Source: Aldrovandia affinis
Taxonomy: Eukaryota > Chordata > Actinopteri > Notacanthiformes > Halosauridae
Direction of reading: 5' to 3'
Assembly: GCA_029706075.1 (NCBI GenBank)
Contig: JAINUG010000053.1
Span: 1 to 64,000, forward strand
DNA: 64,000 bases
The notes under the pieces are model-generated. The model saw only the letters and a program-made list of their open reading frames with translations. It made no database searches and was not told the origin of the DNA. How positions within the stretch are numbered: the first letter of the stretch is position 1; each line of letters begins with the position of its first letter. Positions 27,801-42,800 of the stretch are shown piece by piece. The translations under genes and the position numbers were made by a program.

Positions 27801-30800
27801 TGTTTTATAGTAATGGCTAGTATGTATTTCTGGCTTCTGTTTCTGTTCCAGTATTGGAAGTAAAAATAACTATTCATAGCTTTTATTTCACCGAGACTGT
27901 CGCAGGTTTTTTTACGATGTCAATGCAAAAGCACAATAATCAATGCCTTTGCGAGCAGGGACTCACTCTTATACAGATATGTCAGCTGGACATTATAACA
28001 GGCCCCATTCATAGAAAATAACAGTAAAGCCAATTTATGCATTGTGCATCTTTGAGTCCTCAGAGTGATTTATATAATGAAAGTACACTGACACAGAACA
28101 TTCACCTGTTTCATCCTTTTGTAGCCTTTATGTTTCTGGACAGGAGCTGGGGGATAATACTGTCTCTTAAACAGGAAATGGTTTGGTGGACTGGTTTTCA
28201 ATTGGAAAAGAAAGGATTTATGTTTTTTATGAGGGCACTGAGTCAGCATTGCATTTTAAAGCCTCTGAAAGAGCAGCATTTTAACAAGGAGTACTTCTGC
28301 GTTTCAAGTCCTAGTATGGTATTTGCAATTCTCCATGGCACGGGCGATTTTTTTGTAAATTGATACACTTATTTGAAGGTACAAAATGGAAGAATGTGCA
28401 CACATGCAATTAAAATGAATTTCATGGGAGTGCAGAAGTTGCATTTTGACTTTATTTCTTTATTCTGTTGGAACTCCTCTTTTGGCTCTGAACCCGTCAC
28501 TAAGTTTGGATGGGCGTGCCTCTTCTGTGAACGAGTTACTTCAGCAGCTTGAATGGCGGGGCTACTGTGTGGCCCAATGTGCTCAGGTCCTCAGGTCCTC
28601 ACAGGTGAAATGATGATTTTATGGTATTATAGGTAGTGTAGTTGCTGTATGATTTGTACCTTTTTCTTTGAGCAGTGTACATCTCTCCACCTTTTTGAGC
28701 ATTGTTAACATATGAACAGACGGTTTTCCTTTGCAAGTCCTTTTCACCGCATTTATTAGCAGTATACTCCTGCAGAAATGACTCCCGAACATGCGATTTA
28801 CCGGATTATCCACCGGCCTTATTTAGATGTCAGTGTCTAACTGTAAATTGACAGCCTGGATAAGTGCCAACTTTTATGCTAGTGCTGTACATTTACTAGT
28901 TAGCGACCTAATTGTGCCGTTATCATTGAGACACTCATCACTGTGTTAGCAGAAAACCTAGGTCAAAGCCGAATAAATTTAATGTAGACGAAAGCATTTG
29001 TTTAACCATTATTTGACCCATAGAGCTTGTTGAGAGATGCACTGAAAATTCTGTCTGCGATCTGTCAATGTGAGAGTTGTGCTCTCCATTGGGAAAAATT
29101 TGAAATGCTCTTTTGGAGGGCGTGACAAGAGAAGATGTCTCACTTCAGGGAAGGGAAAATTACAGTGATAGGCATTCAAAACTCAGCAGATGTCATAAAA
29201 AATTGCTACAGGTGCAAATAGTTCCATGCTTGTAAACAGCGAAAGATGTAGCGAGAGGCAAAAGGCAAAAATAAATGTTCATGTGCTGTAACTGACCATA
29301 AAAAATATTTTTGGTGACAAATGTTTTTGTTTGTTTGTTTGTTTCAGATTTTTCCTGTTTTTCTCCCAATTTAGTGCCCAATTATACCCTCTATTTATTT
29401 TGATTCACCCTTCCCTATGAACTCGCCGCCCGTCCTCTGGGTCAAGCTAATTGCCTGAGGCCAGTGATGATCTGCTTCCTCCTAGATGGAACACGCCCCC
29501 CTTTCCTGGAGACACCCTTCACGCTTCCCAGCTAGTTTGTGGTGGCTCACCCTCCCCCCTTCCCCTGGGGCAGACAGCCAAATGCCGCGTGACTCCCGCC
29601 AGGGCCGGTCTGGCACAGTTGGTTTTCAAACCACGACCGCAGTAGGCAGCTCACACTCGCAAAGCACGAGGCCAGTTCTGGGCACCGCACTACAAGAAAG
29701 ATATAGAAGCTCTTGAAAAAGTCCAAAGAAGGGCAACTAAACTGATACCTGTTATGAAAGGTAAAAGTTATGATGATAGACTTAAGGCACTCAATCTATT
29801 TAAACTTAGCAAACGGAGACTTTGTGTCTTTGTGTCCCCATGAGACTTTGACTAACCCTAACCCTAATCCTAAAAGGGATTAACAAAGTAAAATACCAAA
29901 GATTTTTTAAGATAAGTGGGGTCAGCAGAACAAGAGGCCACAGGTGGAAATTAGTTCAAGGCAAATTCCACACAGATATTAGGAAGTTTTTCTTTACACA
30001 GAGAGTTGTCAATGCCTGGAACAGCTTGCCAGGTCGGGTAGTAGAGGCAGGAACGCTTGGGCTATTCAAGTCCAAGCTAGATGTAGTACTAGATACTCTT
30101 TAGATTAGGACATGATGAGCCTAGATGGGCCGAACGGCCCGTTCTCATCATTATGCATTCTTATGTTCTTATGTTTTTATAAATGATCATTTTAAAAGTG
30201 GTTTGTTTAATATATTAATTTGCGCATATTCACATTTTGAAATTTCATCAGCTGTTGTGCTTATTTTAAATATTGCCGGTTTATCTGTCCTTTCATGTAT
30301 TCACCGTACCTCCGGTCTCGATGACATCAGTGTTGCGGGAGTGTACCATAGTTACATTGGTATGGCATCAAACAAATACTATTAATTTGTGAAGTAGTCA
30401 TTGCTACAAGCCGCTGTTCAAAAAAGTAGGAAGCTACAACTGCAACTGTAGATTTTGTTAATTTAGAGTTACCCATACACATGGGTAAACTACATTTCCC
30501 AGTGTGCATAGTTTCAGTGGAATACTCAGATGGGTTTTGTGATGGACTCTTCATAGTTAATGCTTAATCTCTTATGAAGAGATATCCCCGTAGATAGTCA
30601 GAGAGGTTGCAGAAGGCAGCATCTGGCTTATCACCAAGCCATTGCCACTGAATATGAGTATTTCCTATAGACAGCTTGCCAAATTCAGAATTGATTTAGA
30701 AAGCAATAAAATGAATTTTGCAATCAGGCAGGTACCTTATATTTCTCACATATATTGAGTGTGAAATCCACATCTTGCATAATGGACTGAAAAGTGCTGA

Positions 30801-33800
30801 AGAGGAAATATGTCTGACCTACACATAAACATTCATGTACAGTGCTTTGGTTCAAGGATAATGGGATTGATTCCAAATGTAAAAATGAAGGCTATAGACC
30901 ATTTTACAGAATAGAAATAACATGGTTTTAGTGTTTTAGGCACCCACTTGTGACAAGAGCACACACACACACACACTCCACCTCACGAAGCTGGCGTTAA
31001 ACTAATGAAGAAAAGTTTTGTGTTTGTCATCCTGCGATTTCAGGAATATTTTCTGTCAACTTTGCAGATAGTGTAACTGGGCTCAATGACTGGAGGGGGA
31101 AATTGCTAATTATGTATGTCTGCTACTGATGCTTGTTAATTTGGCTATTAGATTTGATGTGCCGCAAAAATGCAATCAACTTGGGTTGAGTGATATAGGA
31201 AGAAAATGAGAACGAATTAATCATGTCGTTTTCTTTGTCTGGAGAATTCTCCAGAGTCTTGCTTGTTGGGGGGTTGGCTGTCAAACACAGACTACCATTA
31301 AGAGACGTCGCATAAAATCCATGCCAAAATCTCTGATGCCTTCATCAGATCGGTGTAAACTACGGAGCAAACGAGAGCGGTTTTCTGTGGCAAAAATACT
31401 GTTTGGTTTTTCAGTAATGATCTTCCAAATTAAAATAAATGAAGCAGAAAAATTGACTTGACCTTCCGCAAAACATCAATTCAATACCTTATTATCAGCG
31501 GGGTGGAAAAAAGAATGCATTGGGAGCAGAAATCAAAGTGATTTCACATTGTGATTTCTGCTTTCTGGAGACTCTTTAGTTGCAGATTCTAAAAGATCCC
31601 TTCCACGTTCCAGCCCTCTCTTGCAGTGAGGTGTTGTATAAGTCTCCAGGTTTTATATAGTAGCTGTGCACTCACGCTAACAGCTTTACAGAGAGCCTGT
31701 AATGGCTGGACTTTGATGTGTGAGCGAAGATTAGATAGTGGAGCAATTTCACTCAAGCGATTTTATTGATCGCTCATAAACCTGAATCCAGACATCAGAT
31801 CCATCATCTAAGCCCTGCCCAGTCTTGATTTGAGGCAGCTTTCCTTTGTTGTGATTGTCACAGCAGTTTCCATGTATGCGGTCTTAGAAACCCGTCAGAG
31901 CAATGTTGTCGTAGAACAGTACCTGGATTCTTTAGGTGAAGCTGGTGAAGACCTGATCTTAATTGAAAATGTCAAATTTGTGGCATTTGCCCATATAGAA
32001 TGGGTATAAAAATTATTTTCTTTTCTTACTTCATGGAATCAAAATGGATTTAATTTACATTTATTGCCACTGATCAACACAAAATACTTTATAATGTCAA
32101 GTAAAAATTTTAAAAACAACTCTAATGCCTTTTCTTAATTAAGCATATGTAAAATATAGTAATACAACTTGAAAAGTTCAGAAGGGTGAATACTTTTTAT
32201 ACCCACTGTACAATATTCGGGGACCTCGTCACCTTGAGCAGCCCTTATCAGGCTTAAAACAGTTGCTTGTCTCCAGATTTTAATTAGAACATCAAAGCTT
32301 GGACTAGTTTTCAGGTTTCCGTCCTGGCTTTTGTACTCTCCCTTGTAGGAGGAGGAGGTTTAATGAGTCTTAAAATCTTCTTTTAATTTAAAGAGATCAA
32401 TCAGTTTCTTTGGGGGTTTTGTTGTATTACATTTCTAGTTTTTAATAACTTTTTCCCATCCATTTGGAATTGGCAAGTGTGGCTGTATTTTAATAATTTT
32501 ATGAATTAATTAATTAAATTCAATCAATTCATTGAATTTCAGTTCATTTCCTGAATTGAAATGGAATTGAGCCCAACTCTGCTCTGTAGCGACATTTTTG
32601 AACGTTTTTGAAAAACAAACAGTTTGTGGTCTGCTCATCCAATCTAGACTAGCTAATATTAGATTTAGATTCCTACACCCAAAGGCATGGCCACTATGGG
32701 CTAATTCAATTGATTATTTGATATAATTGATATATTTTTGAATTTTAATATTTTAAATCAAAACCATTATGATGAGAGAATTTTATGAGACTATGGGTGA
32801 CCCTACCATACTGTAATTATTTTTATCTTATGTTTATTCGGAAATATATGGAATAATACATTTAAATGGCTCCTTTAAAAAATTATGAATAGCTTTAAAT
32901 GGACAGTTCACCACTATTTTACAAATGCATTTAAGAATATAGGAAATATGTAGATATTAAATATATTATATATGGAAATATTAAATTGACATACTATGTC
33001 CAGCTATGTTTTTTAGAATGGCTGTTTGCGATAAAGCTCACAGCTCTGTATGAACGTCCTCCCTGGAGGAGAAGCTGAACTGGATGCAGATAATTATTTA
33101 AAGACACGCTGTACTAGCTTTCAGCTGCCTCAGAATCTCCCTGCGTCTCCTGTTCTGGTCTTGCAGTCTGAGACACGCCCATGAGGCAAGGAGACATGGA
33201 GCCTTCAGCGTTCTGCGGGGATGCCCATCTCTGCAGTCACAGTGACGGCGGGCTCACGCGTACTCTGCTAACATTCATACATACTCTATCAGCATTCCCG
33301 CCCCTTTCTACTCTGGGCCCTTGTTTCCAGGACAGCGGGCCAGAGCAGATGTCTTGAGTCGCCGGCTCTGTGCCCCGATTCACAAAAATCTGGAATTCAA
33401 CGTTTTGCACCAGCCGTTCACATCACCAAATAAACCAGGTTCAGCACAATGGGAGAGGAAGCAGTTTAAAGCATATCAATGAGTCTTCGTTTCTCCCTCC
33501 CCCATTAGTCAGCCATGCTTATGTAAATGTTATAGACAGAGGGAATTTTCAAAGACAAATTCTAAAGTCATATGTATGTGACGGGGAAGGGTTGACAGTG
33601 TGTGCAACTGTGTGCTATATCATGCCGTTTCTGAAATATATATGTACAGTATATATATATATATTTTTTTTTTTTTTGTTTGTTTGTTTGTTTTGTTTGT
33701 TTCAGATTTTTTCCCATTTTTCTCCCAATTTGGTAGCCAATTACACCTATTTATTTTGATGTGCCCTCCCCACATGAGTCCGCCGCTCATCTCTACAAGG

Positions 33801-36800
33801 CAAGCTAATTCTCCAAGGGCAGCAAACTCCGCTTCCTTCGAGACGGAATTCGCCCACTCACGTTCTGGAGACTCCTTTTACATGCTTCACAGCGGACTCG
33901 AGATGGCTCACCCTTCCCTTTTTGTGGAGAGATTAATTTGGAATGTATGATTGCGACTTTGCTGCCGGTGTATCTCTCCCTGTGTATGCCTCCCTTTCTC
34001 AATACTAAGACCTTAATCTTGAACAATGCGAGGGAAAGGAGCTCTTTTGCAGCAGGCCGGAGACCGCTGAGGTATGCCTTATCTCTGATTAGGCGTGAGT
34101 GACAATTAAGCGTAATGAATCACCTGAAGCAAACTGTAATCAATGGCAAACTCACTTCCGTGACAGAATTTGGTTCTCTAATACTAAAATGTTTCTCGTT
34201 GCTCTCGTTAATCTTTTGCATCTAAATATTTTAAAGCAGTGTTTCAGTTATAGCCCTCTTAGAAGGATCCATTAAAAAGCTTAGGAAGTTGCACTGTGTT
34301 AAATAAAAGCATCAGTGGAATGTTATAAAAGTTGATTATTATTGTAAAAGTAAGTAGGTACAAAATGATGCAAGCAAGCCAAGTTTTTGGATTTGAAGTA
34401 TCTGTTGAAAATGAGGATCAATATCGAGTGTTCCTTTGATGGATGCTTTCATTTCAGTGTTTTATCTGAAAGACCGTACCTTTGCAGAATCACAGGTATG
34501 AACAAAAAAACCACTCTCACATTGCCTGATGTAAAAAGTGATTGCGTTTCAGAAAACGTAATAATGAACACAGGTGATGTGTGATTTCTGTGTTTTATTG
34601 TGCCTCTAAATGTTTAAATATTAACGCTAATATTGATGCACGATGCGGCTTTCTGACACGCTTCTATTAAAGTGTCCATCAGAGTGGATGGAGTGTGATG
34701 CTATCGTCCGCTTGTGGTGTGGAGCTCACACCTACCTCATTCATCCTCAGTTCCTGCTGTACACAGGAAGTGCTATCTCAGCCTGTGTGATTTATGAAGT
34801 GTAATGTGATACGTATGTGCCAGGGCTGGTGGATTTTAGTTTGACTCTGCTGGCTGAGATTTTGAGATGAGCATACGAAATGACCCTGATATACAAAATC
34901 AAAACGGGGAAGGAGTGTTACAGTGTAGCTAGAGCTGCTAATTGGAACCCCTGTCAGATCACTCCTGTCACGCACGCATGCACGCACGCACGCAGGTACG
35001 CAGGTATGCAGGTAGGCGAAGGGAAGTTGCATTCATGCTAATTGCTCCTGTAAAAATAACCACAAAGCCAAAACGGTGTTCTGTAAGCAATGTCGTTTCC
35101 TCTTAAATAGGCGTTCATCAAGCAGGGAAATGGCACATTTTTGTTCCTTTAGTATGTGAGCTTCAGTTAATATGCAGGGCTCATGTGTCCCCAGGGCCTT
35201 TTCTCAGAGGGAAAAGAGCTGCCATTCTGAGACTTATAATAAATGTGTGCTATTTCTCAGATATTGGGGTTGTAAGTGTGACACACATGCAAGTGGATCA
35301 GATTGTGTTTATTTCTCACCTACCACAGTTTCTTTAGGCCCGCATCAGAGCTGGTACCCCTGCCTTCCACTTCCTTCCACTTCACAACTGTATATATCAT
35401 GAGGTGATTAGGGGCAAGAGGACCAGAAATAACCGCCTTCTCTTTGCACTCAGCGCTAAGTAATGGTGGTCTTGGAGCTGGGTGAAAAACGGCATCAATC
35501 ACGGGCGCTTTTCAGTTTTCGTCTTTTCGCTTCTAATCTTTCAGTCACAAAGTGCCCTTTTGGAATCGTGAATGCCGAATAGTTTTTAGACCGACATTGA
35601 CGTAAAATTGAAAAAGAAGTGAATACTTGAGAATGTAATTATGTGATGTCAGTAACCCGTTCTTTTCATTTTTGAAGTGCTCCATATATTAGGCCTCGTA
35701 CGTATTTGTCCTGTTCCAGGATAATTGACTCATAAATATAGGTTATCTCACAGAACCTTGGGCTGTTGTGTCTCTAACAACTGAATGCACTCAAATGTGG
35801 TTCTGTGTGGCTCAGTTGGTAGAGCACAGCATTGGCAACGCTTAGGTTGTGGGTTCAATTTCCACTGGGACCACATATACTGAAAAATGGATGCATTCAG
35901 TACTGTAAGTCGCTTTGGATAAAAGCGTCTGCTAAATGGCATATATTATTATTATTATTATATATATTAAATGAGGCAGTTGCATACTATATAGCGAATC
36001 ACAACAATAACCTTTCCAGTGTACAAAAATGTAGTTAGTCATGCTCTTTTATTTTAAAACTGTCTATCCTCATCTTTATTTATTTCCCAAGTTGGCATGG
36101 CCAATAGCAATTACTAGCCCATTCTACCCCTAGCCACCTGTTCATTTTCAGCTGAGCTGCACATTTGGTGGATCCCAGGTGCTGAATTGAGCCGGTCATG
36201 CTATTGTGTGATGAGGGAGAGAATGTCATGCTGACTGGAACCCTCCCTCCCAGAGTGGCCACTGTTAGCACTGGCGCAGTCAGGATTTGATTCTGGAGAC
36301 CCAGTGATTTAGCTGGATATGCAACTCGAGAGCCCTGAAACACTTGTTCTTTACTAAACATATCGTTACCGTAAGTGGACTCAGCAGGATTTGATTTATA
36401 TTAGCATAGGGGCTATAGACAGCAGAAATCACCTTGGATAAATGTCTAAATTTAAAGACCTTGTGGAACATATCTTTTTTATTGTGGAACACCTTTTTAG
36501 GGAAGACAGTTCATCCCGCACACAATTTGTTTTTGAAACCATTGGACTCTAGCTCCTTCCCAACTGCCATTCAAGAGCAAAACATGGTAAAAGTTTGTAT
36601 TTGGCATGATAGATACATTTTAAAGAAAAATAACACTTTCTCTTTTTTTACCACAAGATGCACTTAAGAGGAAGGGAATTGGTTTCCTACTGGTAAAGAC
36701 TATTCGGATAATTACTTGATTATTAATCAAGGAAAACAAACAAAAGCAGTTTGAGATAAATGGTGAAGGTAAGATTTGGATTTTATATGAATTCAAGAAA

Positions 36801-39800
36801 TCTGATCTGTTCTATGGGCCTTTTTTCAAATGACTGTCAATCAACAGCATCCTATTGTATGTAATGATGTAAATAAATATTGTCAGAATGTGAAAACATA
36901 AAGAAGCAATATTAAGGGTTGTAAGAATTGATACCTGCCAAGCCCATCTATAGTAGGCTAAATAAATGCTTGCGCAGAAAAACACAAAAACACCTGACAT
37001 TTAACCATCTGACCGATATCAAAAATGTCTTGTTTCATAATGGATGGTTAAACATTTCGGAGTCATAATTATGTGCGTGACCTTTCCTTATTTGCCCGCA
37101 GTTTGATTTTATTTTCTTGTGGCCAGCGCCTCATTGCCCAGAGTGTGCACCTTTCTTTTTTCCCCCTCTTGAGTTTGATTGATTTCATTAAACATTCATC
37201 TAATTTCCAGTCAATGTCATAAATGATTTATGCTGAAAGTGAAACAGCCCTGTAATAGATGTGGGCAGGAGATGGCTGCCTTGTCTACCTGCGGTGTGTG
37301 GTTTGGCCCTGGAGAGTCACTTTCACAGGTGAACTCGAGCCAGCAAAGGTGAGCAGAGTCTCTGGAGAGCCTGTTTTCTTCTGTGGAGGTTACCTCAACG
37401 TCTTGTTCAATAATACAGCGGTTTGCCTTTACTAGCCCTCAATTACAAGGACCCCTATCTCATTGGTTATTCTGGGAGTGGAACAAGAGGCCCTGTCTGT
37501 AAAGGTCCTACATTACAAGCCTGTATTGCCAATGCCTGCAGTCCAGTGTGTGAAACTTACTGGGACTGACAGGCATTTATAACACCTTTGAATACTTTCA
37601 CTTCCATAGCGGGCTTCCTGCCACCCGATCTGGTGGCTGTAACTTGCTGGTACATGTTAGCGGTATCTACACAAGAGCTCCCAAGTCTAAGTGTATCCTA
37701 TTCCAGCAACCAGAGGCTACAACAAGGTCAAACGAAGAGGAGAGGGAAGAACTGACAGATGAGAACGAGCCTGTTTTTTTCATTCATTGATTTCCTGCAG
37801 TGCTCAGGGCTGAACAGCGTCCGTCCCTGCCAGCTTTGAGGAATCTCATTTCACTGCTGACCTCTTGGAAACGGCCGAGCTCTGGAGAATTTCCCCCTCC
37901 CTCCGAGGGGTACCTCGGGTCATTCCCCGAAAGCAGAGCCTGCCGTCACAAAAACGAGCAAAAATCCAAGGTTGTACTCCAGCTGCCCATCGACAGCAGG
38001 GGGCTCTCTTGCTGTGGGAGCAGCTCTGTAAACGCGTACAAAACAAAGCTAGTTCATTTTGTCGATCACGAGGGCGAATTCTGCTGCGAGGAAATCTGGT
38101 GCGTGAGATGGGCCGCTGTTTCAAAGGGTCGGTGGATATTTCGGTTTCACGCAAAATGATTTCAGGTCCTGTGTCGAGCCTGCCCAGGACCTGTTGTGAA
38201 GTGTCTCTTTGTCTGCCTGCTGCTATTTACGTTGATGCCAGGACGAATCGTTCCCCTCACCTCTGTAAGGGAGAGAGAGAGAGAGGGGGGGTGGGAGGGA
38301 GGCCAGGGGAGAGGGAAAGAAAGAACAAGTCTATTAAGTTTGGATAAATGTCAGCTGAACACCTGTCAGAGCGTAATTGGAAAGAGGCGCACTGTAAATC
38401 AGAAAAGGAATCTCTGCTCAGTTACTCCTATCTGGAGAGGGATGTAACCACGCCTTAATCATCGCCTCTACAAAATGTCATCCATAAGGTCATCCATCAG
38501 GTCTCTTAAGTGGGCCTGACAGCCATAGCAACATTAGGATAAAAACGATGTGCCGTGCGCTGGGGTTGATGAAGGGGGGAGGGTGCGATAAGATATATTT
38601 GTGAGGATGTGAAATCGTTCATTGCTACGAGCGAGGCAAAGCCTGTGACTCAATGCAGGTTGACATAGTTTTTCTCGAATACATGGCAGGCTGGCAGGAT
38701 CTCCTGGGAAGTCTGTTCTTCACATCAGCAGAGGGCCAGTGTGAAAGAGGAAGTGGGCATGTGACGGCATCATTTTGAGAAACTAGCAGAAAAAGGACCA
38801 AATTAAAAATGGAGTAAATCATTGAGTTTTGTTTTACTGTCAGTTGTGTACTTTGAATTTAATACATGCTTGTCTTCACCCTTCACTTAGCATTTACCAG
38901 GTAGAACAGATTCACTGTTTAATGATTCACTGTTTGGCCCCAGTGGTATTTTGACAGGGGGACTGGATAAGCGGTTATATAGGAAAGCAGTAGCCTTGGT
39001 TAAGAAATGGACATCTCACAGACTTTCTGTTTGTAGAAACCTATAGGATTTTTGACTCTGACTTTTTCTGTTTTTTAGCTCAAGTTTTAGGTCTTCGGTC
39101 CCATCGCAGTGTCCTTAGACATTTTGTGTGTGGGTTGGTGGGGGGGCAGGCTAATGAGCTCAAGATTATGGGGCCATTGTCATTGTGATCTCAGCTTGAC
39201 AATTTAGAGGATTTCTTGAGTTATATTGAGTTATTTTCAGTTGAATCATATTTCAGTTCTGGGGGGGTTATTCTTGCCCTCATTGTTGCAACCCTCCAGC
39301 TCCAGCTCATTGACAGATGGTTCGCTACAGAAGAGGTAGAGATTCTAGCACTGATAGATCTTTGATAGCTAATCCATCTCACCGGAGGAGTTTGTTTGTT
39401 TGTTGTTGTTACACTTTTGATGAGGACGAACAGAACCATCACCCCACCATTTATTATGACTAAAGTACTAATATAATAAATAATAAGTGACTAATGTAAG
39501 TATTTGCCTAGCTAATCCTTGGGAATTTCACTTCTAGCTCATGCTGATTATAAACTAGGTGGCAGTGTTTATGTGGCCGATTGTTGTAAATTAATAGCCA
39601 ACCACAGAGCAAGTTCAGAACTGACCAATGAATATAGCCAGTATACTCACCATCTCTCCCATGATTTAAGCAAAGGAAGAAAGGAGAAATGGTGGTCATG
39701 CGAATCTCAGGAAACCAAAGTTCTCCAAGCTACATTAGCTTTTAAGTCTGACTGCATCAGAGTTGTACCGCCTTAGCTTAAGGGTTCAGATTAATTATTC

Positions 39801-42800
39801 CGCACTGTGAGAAACCGAGGGGACAAAAGGCCAATAAAATCCTCAACACAGAACTGTATTTTAATATTTGAGTTTCTCCTTCCAGGCAGGACCTTTTCTC
39901 ATTGAAGCCAAACCTGTGGCTTTTGAAAAGTTTCCGTCTCCCCATCAAAATAAGAAAACATAACATTTCATTTCAAGTTGGAGAATGGCTCAATTATCAT
40001 ATCGAACCACAAGCAAGTTAATGGTCTGTTATGAGATTCAATATTTTGCATCAGTTGCTCGGTACGCATATGGTTAAAAACATTTATGAGCGGTGAGCCC
40101 GTAAGGCGCTTTTTGAAAAGTACTGATGCTCGTGCGAATTTGAATAATGGTGCACTCTTCCCATCATCTGCGTGAGCTCTGGCCGTGCCTGGCATCGATC
40201 TGCCGTGGCGAGCCCTGAAGATCTTTAGGATCAATGAAGTGAACAGAGAAATTAACGGGCAAAGTCTGCTTCGTAACTGCTCGTACATGGAAACATTTTT
40301 AGCCGGAGTGTGGCTTGGCTCTTTCCCCACACCTCACCAGTCCGCCTCCCACTCGTACCTGTAGGAATAACAGAAAGTAATGTGTGCACCTCATATTTAA
40401 TTAGCATAAATTAGGAATGATTGGGTTTTGTCTCTCCTTGAACTGTTGAAATGTTTCTTCCCCCCCCTCCCATCCCAGAGTCTCGCAGGAAGGCCTGAGC
40501 CATCTGGCCTGGGGCAAGAACAGAAGTGAGTGTTAGTAGAACCTCACCGGGTCCTGGTCCTTTCAATTAGACACACCGATCCGTACCCATAAGGCTCCGT
40601 GTCTCTGTTCGCTCTCCTTGACTCCTCCAATCTGACGGACTCATTGCCTCTGTGCCTCTTTTCGGATAACTGTGAAAATAGATTCAATTTCTCCCGTTTG
40701 TGCCCTTTCCCTGACATTTCATTCCATTTACCGATTTTGTCAGGGATAAATGGGTAAAATGTGTCCTTCATAGCCAGGGTATATATTTTTTCCACACTCA
40801 AAATTAGTACGGAACTTGGTAAAGAGCAGTATTATCAGTCAATGGGAAGCTTTTTAAGCTCATCAAGATCTGACCAAAAGGTATGACCAACAGCCTGCAA
40901 TGTTTCATTACAACACACGAAAAAAGCAGGGGTGAGGGGACAGGGGTGAGGGGACATCTGCTGTCAAAAAACTAAAAATAAATGACAGTCCTGAGAGGAG
41001 GCATGACGTTATTTACTATTTTACTGAAGCTTTTGTGAGAGCAAATATTCCCCTTGAGAAAATGGACAACCCCAAAATATATGCTTTTTTAAACAAGCAT
41101 GTAGTGAATGGTGGGGCAATTCCAACTGCTGGTTGTTTGAAAGGGGAATATTTACTGTGCATCGCAAAAATAAACAAAAGTGAAATGAAACATCTGGTTG
41201 AAAAATGACAGCATATCTGTTGTTACAGAATCGACAGATGCGAAAGACCATTATGTTTTACACATTTTGTATGTCTTACAAGGAGGAACAGATGATTTGG
41301 AAGTGGTACTGGCAGATACTGTGTACTTGCACAATTGGTCAATCACTCCACAGTGGCAGAGGCCATTGTTAACAGTTTAAATACATACAAAGCGGATTTA
41401 AACAATATCACAGGCTTTGTATTGGATTATGCGGGCTACATGGTTCAGACATACAATGACATTCTGTGAGGCTTATTTCCAAATTCTGTTAATTTTACAT
41501 GCAATATTGCAATATTTGGGCAGACAATTTCCCAAATATCGACAAACTTGTTACAACAATGAAGAACGTATTCAAACATTGTCAGAGTAGGAAACACTTT
41601 TATTTTGAACATCTAGAACGCACAACTACCTAGGCAGCAATAAAACTGCCACCTGAGCCATGTGAGGCGCGTTGGGGTACTTGGTATGCATCCATGGCCT
41701 ACCATGCTCAGTACATTGACTTTTACAGCAGCTTTGTAAAAGATGAGTTAGACGTCTCACCTAATACAGCTGCAGCAGAAATGATGGCATTGCTGAGGGA
41801 CAGAAAAGGTTTGAAGGAACAGCTGTCTCTTATTTCTAAACACAGCAAAAATCTGAACAACCTGATTAAATGGTTTGAGAGTCGAAAAATCTGAATTCAC
41901 CAAACTTAAAATAAAATAAAATAGAGAATCTGGTCAATGAATACCGAACACTGGCACACCAGGTGCACAGTAAAAATGGATCAATAAACAACCAATGCAC
42001 AAAAACATTCAGCCAAGTCGCCATCAAACTCATACTTCAAAATGCATACTTCAACCCTGAACAGTTCAAACAGAAAGAAAGTTGTAAACAATTCTGTTGA
42101 GGCGGAGAGGAGTGTTTCCTCTAATGGACAAGTTTTTACACCTCTACAACAAGTCTTGAAAGGGGAAACAACGAATTATCTGACAATGATTCAATTCAAC
42201 ACCAAAATATAAAATATTGTGCTCCCTTAACTGAATTTTTAAAATCAAGGCATCCCATCAATAATAATTTTGTTATTTTATATTTTTCAAAAGTATTTAT
42301 CAAACATATTTTCACAATTCAAATCTGAAATATAGCTGGGCACCAGTTGCAGGCTTTAATTTATGCCCCGGGTGAGGGCATTGCATTGTTGAGGAGGGTG
42401 TGGGGGGGGCGGGGGGAATATCCCATTTTGTGTTTAAATTAGTTTCTGCTACTTAATTTTTTTGTATGTGACATTATCATTATTGATCATTTATAATTTT
42501 GAAAATGTATCATGACAGAAGTAATTTGTGTGATCGCAAAAACAACTTCCATTCCGGGGGGGGGAGGTGCACTTGCTTCTCGGCTTTGAATGGTATGTGT
42601 AAACATTGCACAAAATAATGCATATCCTTGCACCAATGTGAGTACCATGCTGTTCTTCTCCCATGGTCCCCACAAACCTGACATGTTTCATGATCATTTG
42701 ATATACTGTTTAAGCAGTAAGATCCACATGCACGTATGGTCCCGGGCCTGGTAAAACAGCGCTGCATACTTTTGACGGAGCCTCATTTCTGAAGATGGGA

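Noticed and set aside
35801..35967. tRNA gene
   Set aside because: A and B boxes are present but there is no intact cloverleaf, and the L2-type tail follows. It is a SINE.
37800..38347. Frames up to 160 codons on both strands
   Set aside because: Both strands open in the same place and no recognisable motif. A GA-rich stretch lies inside.
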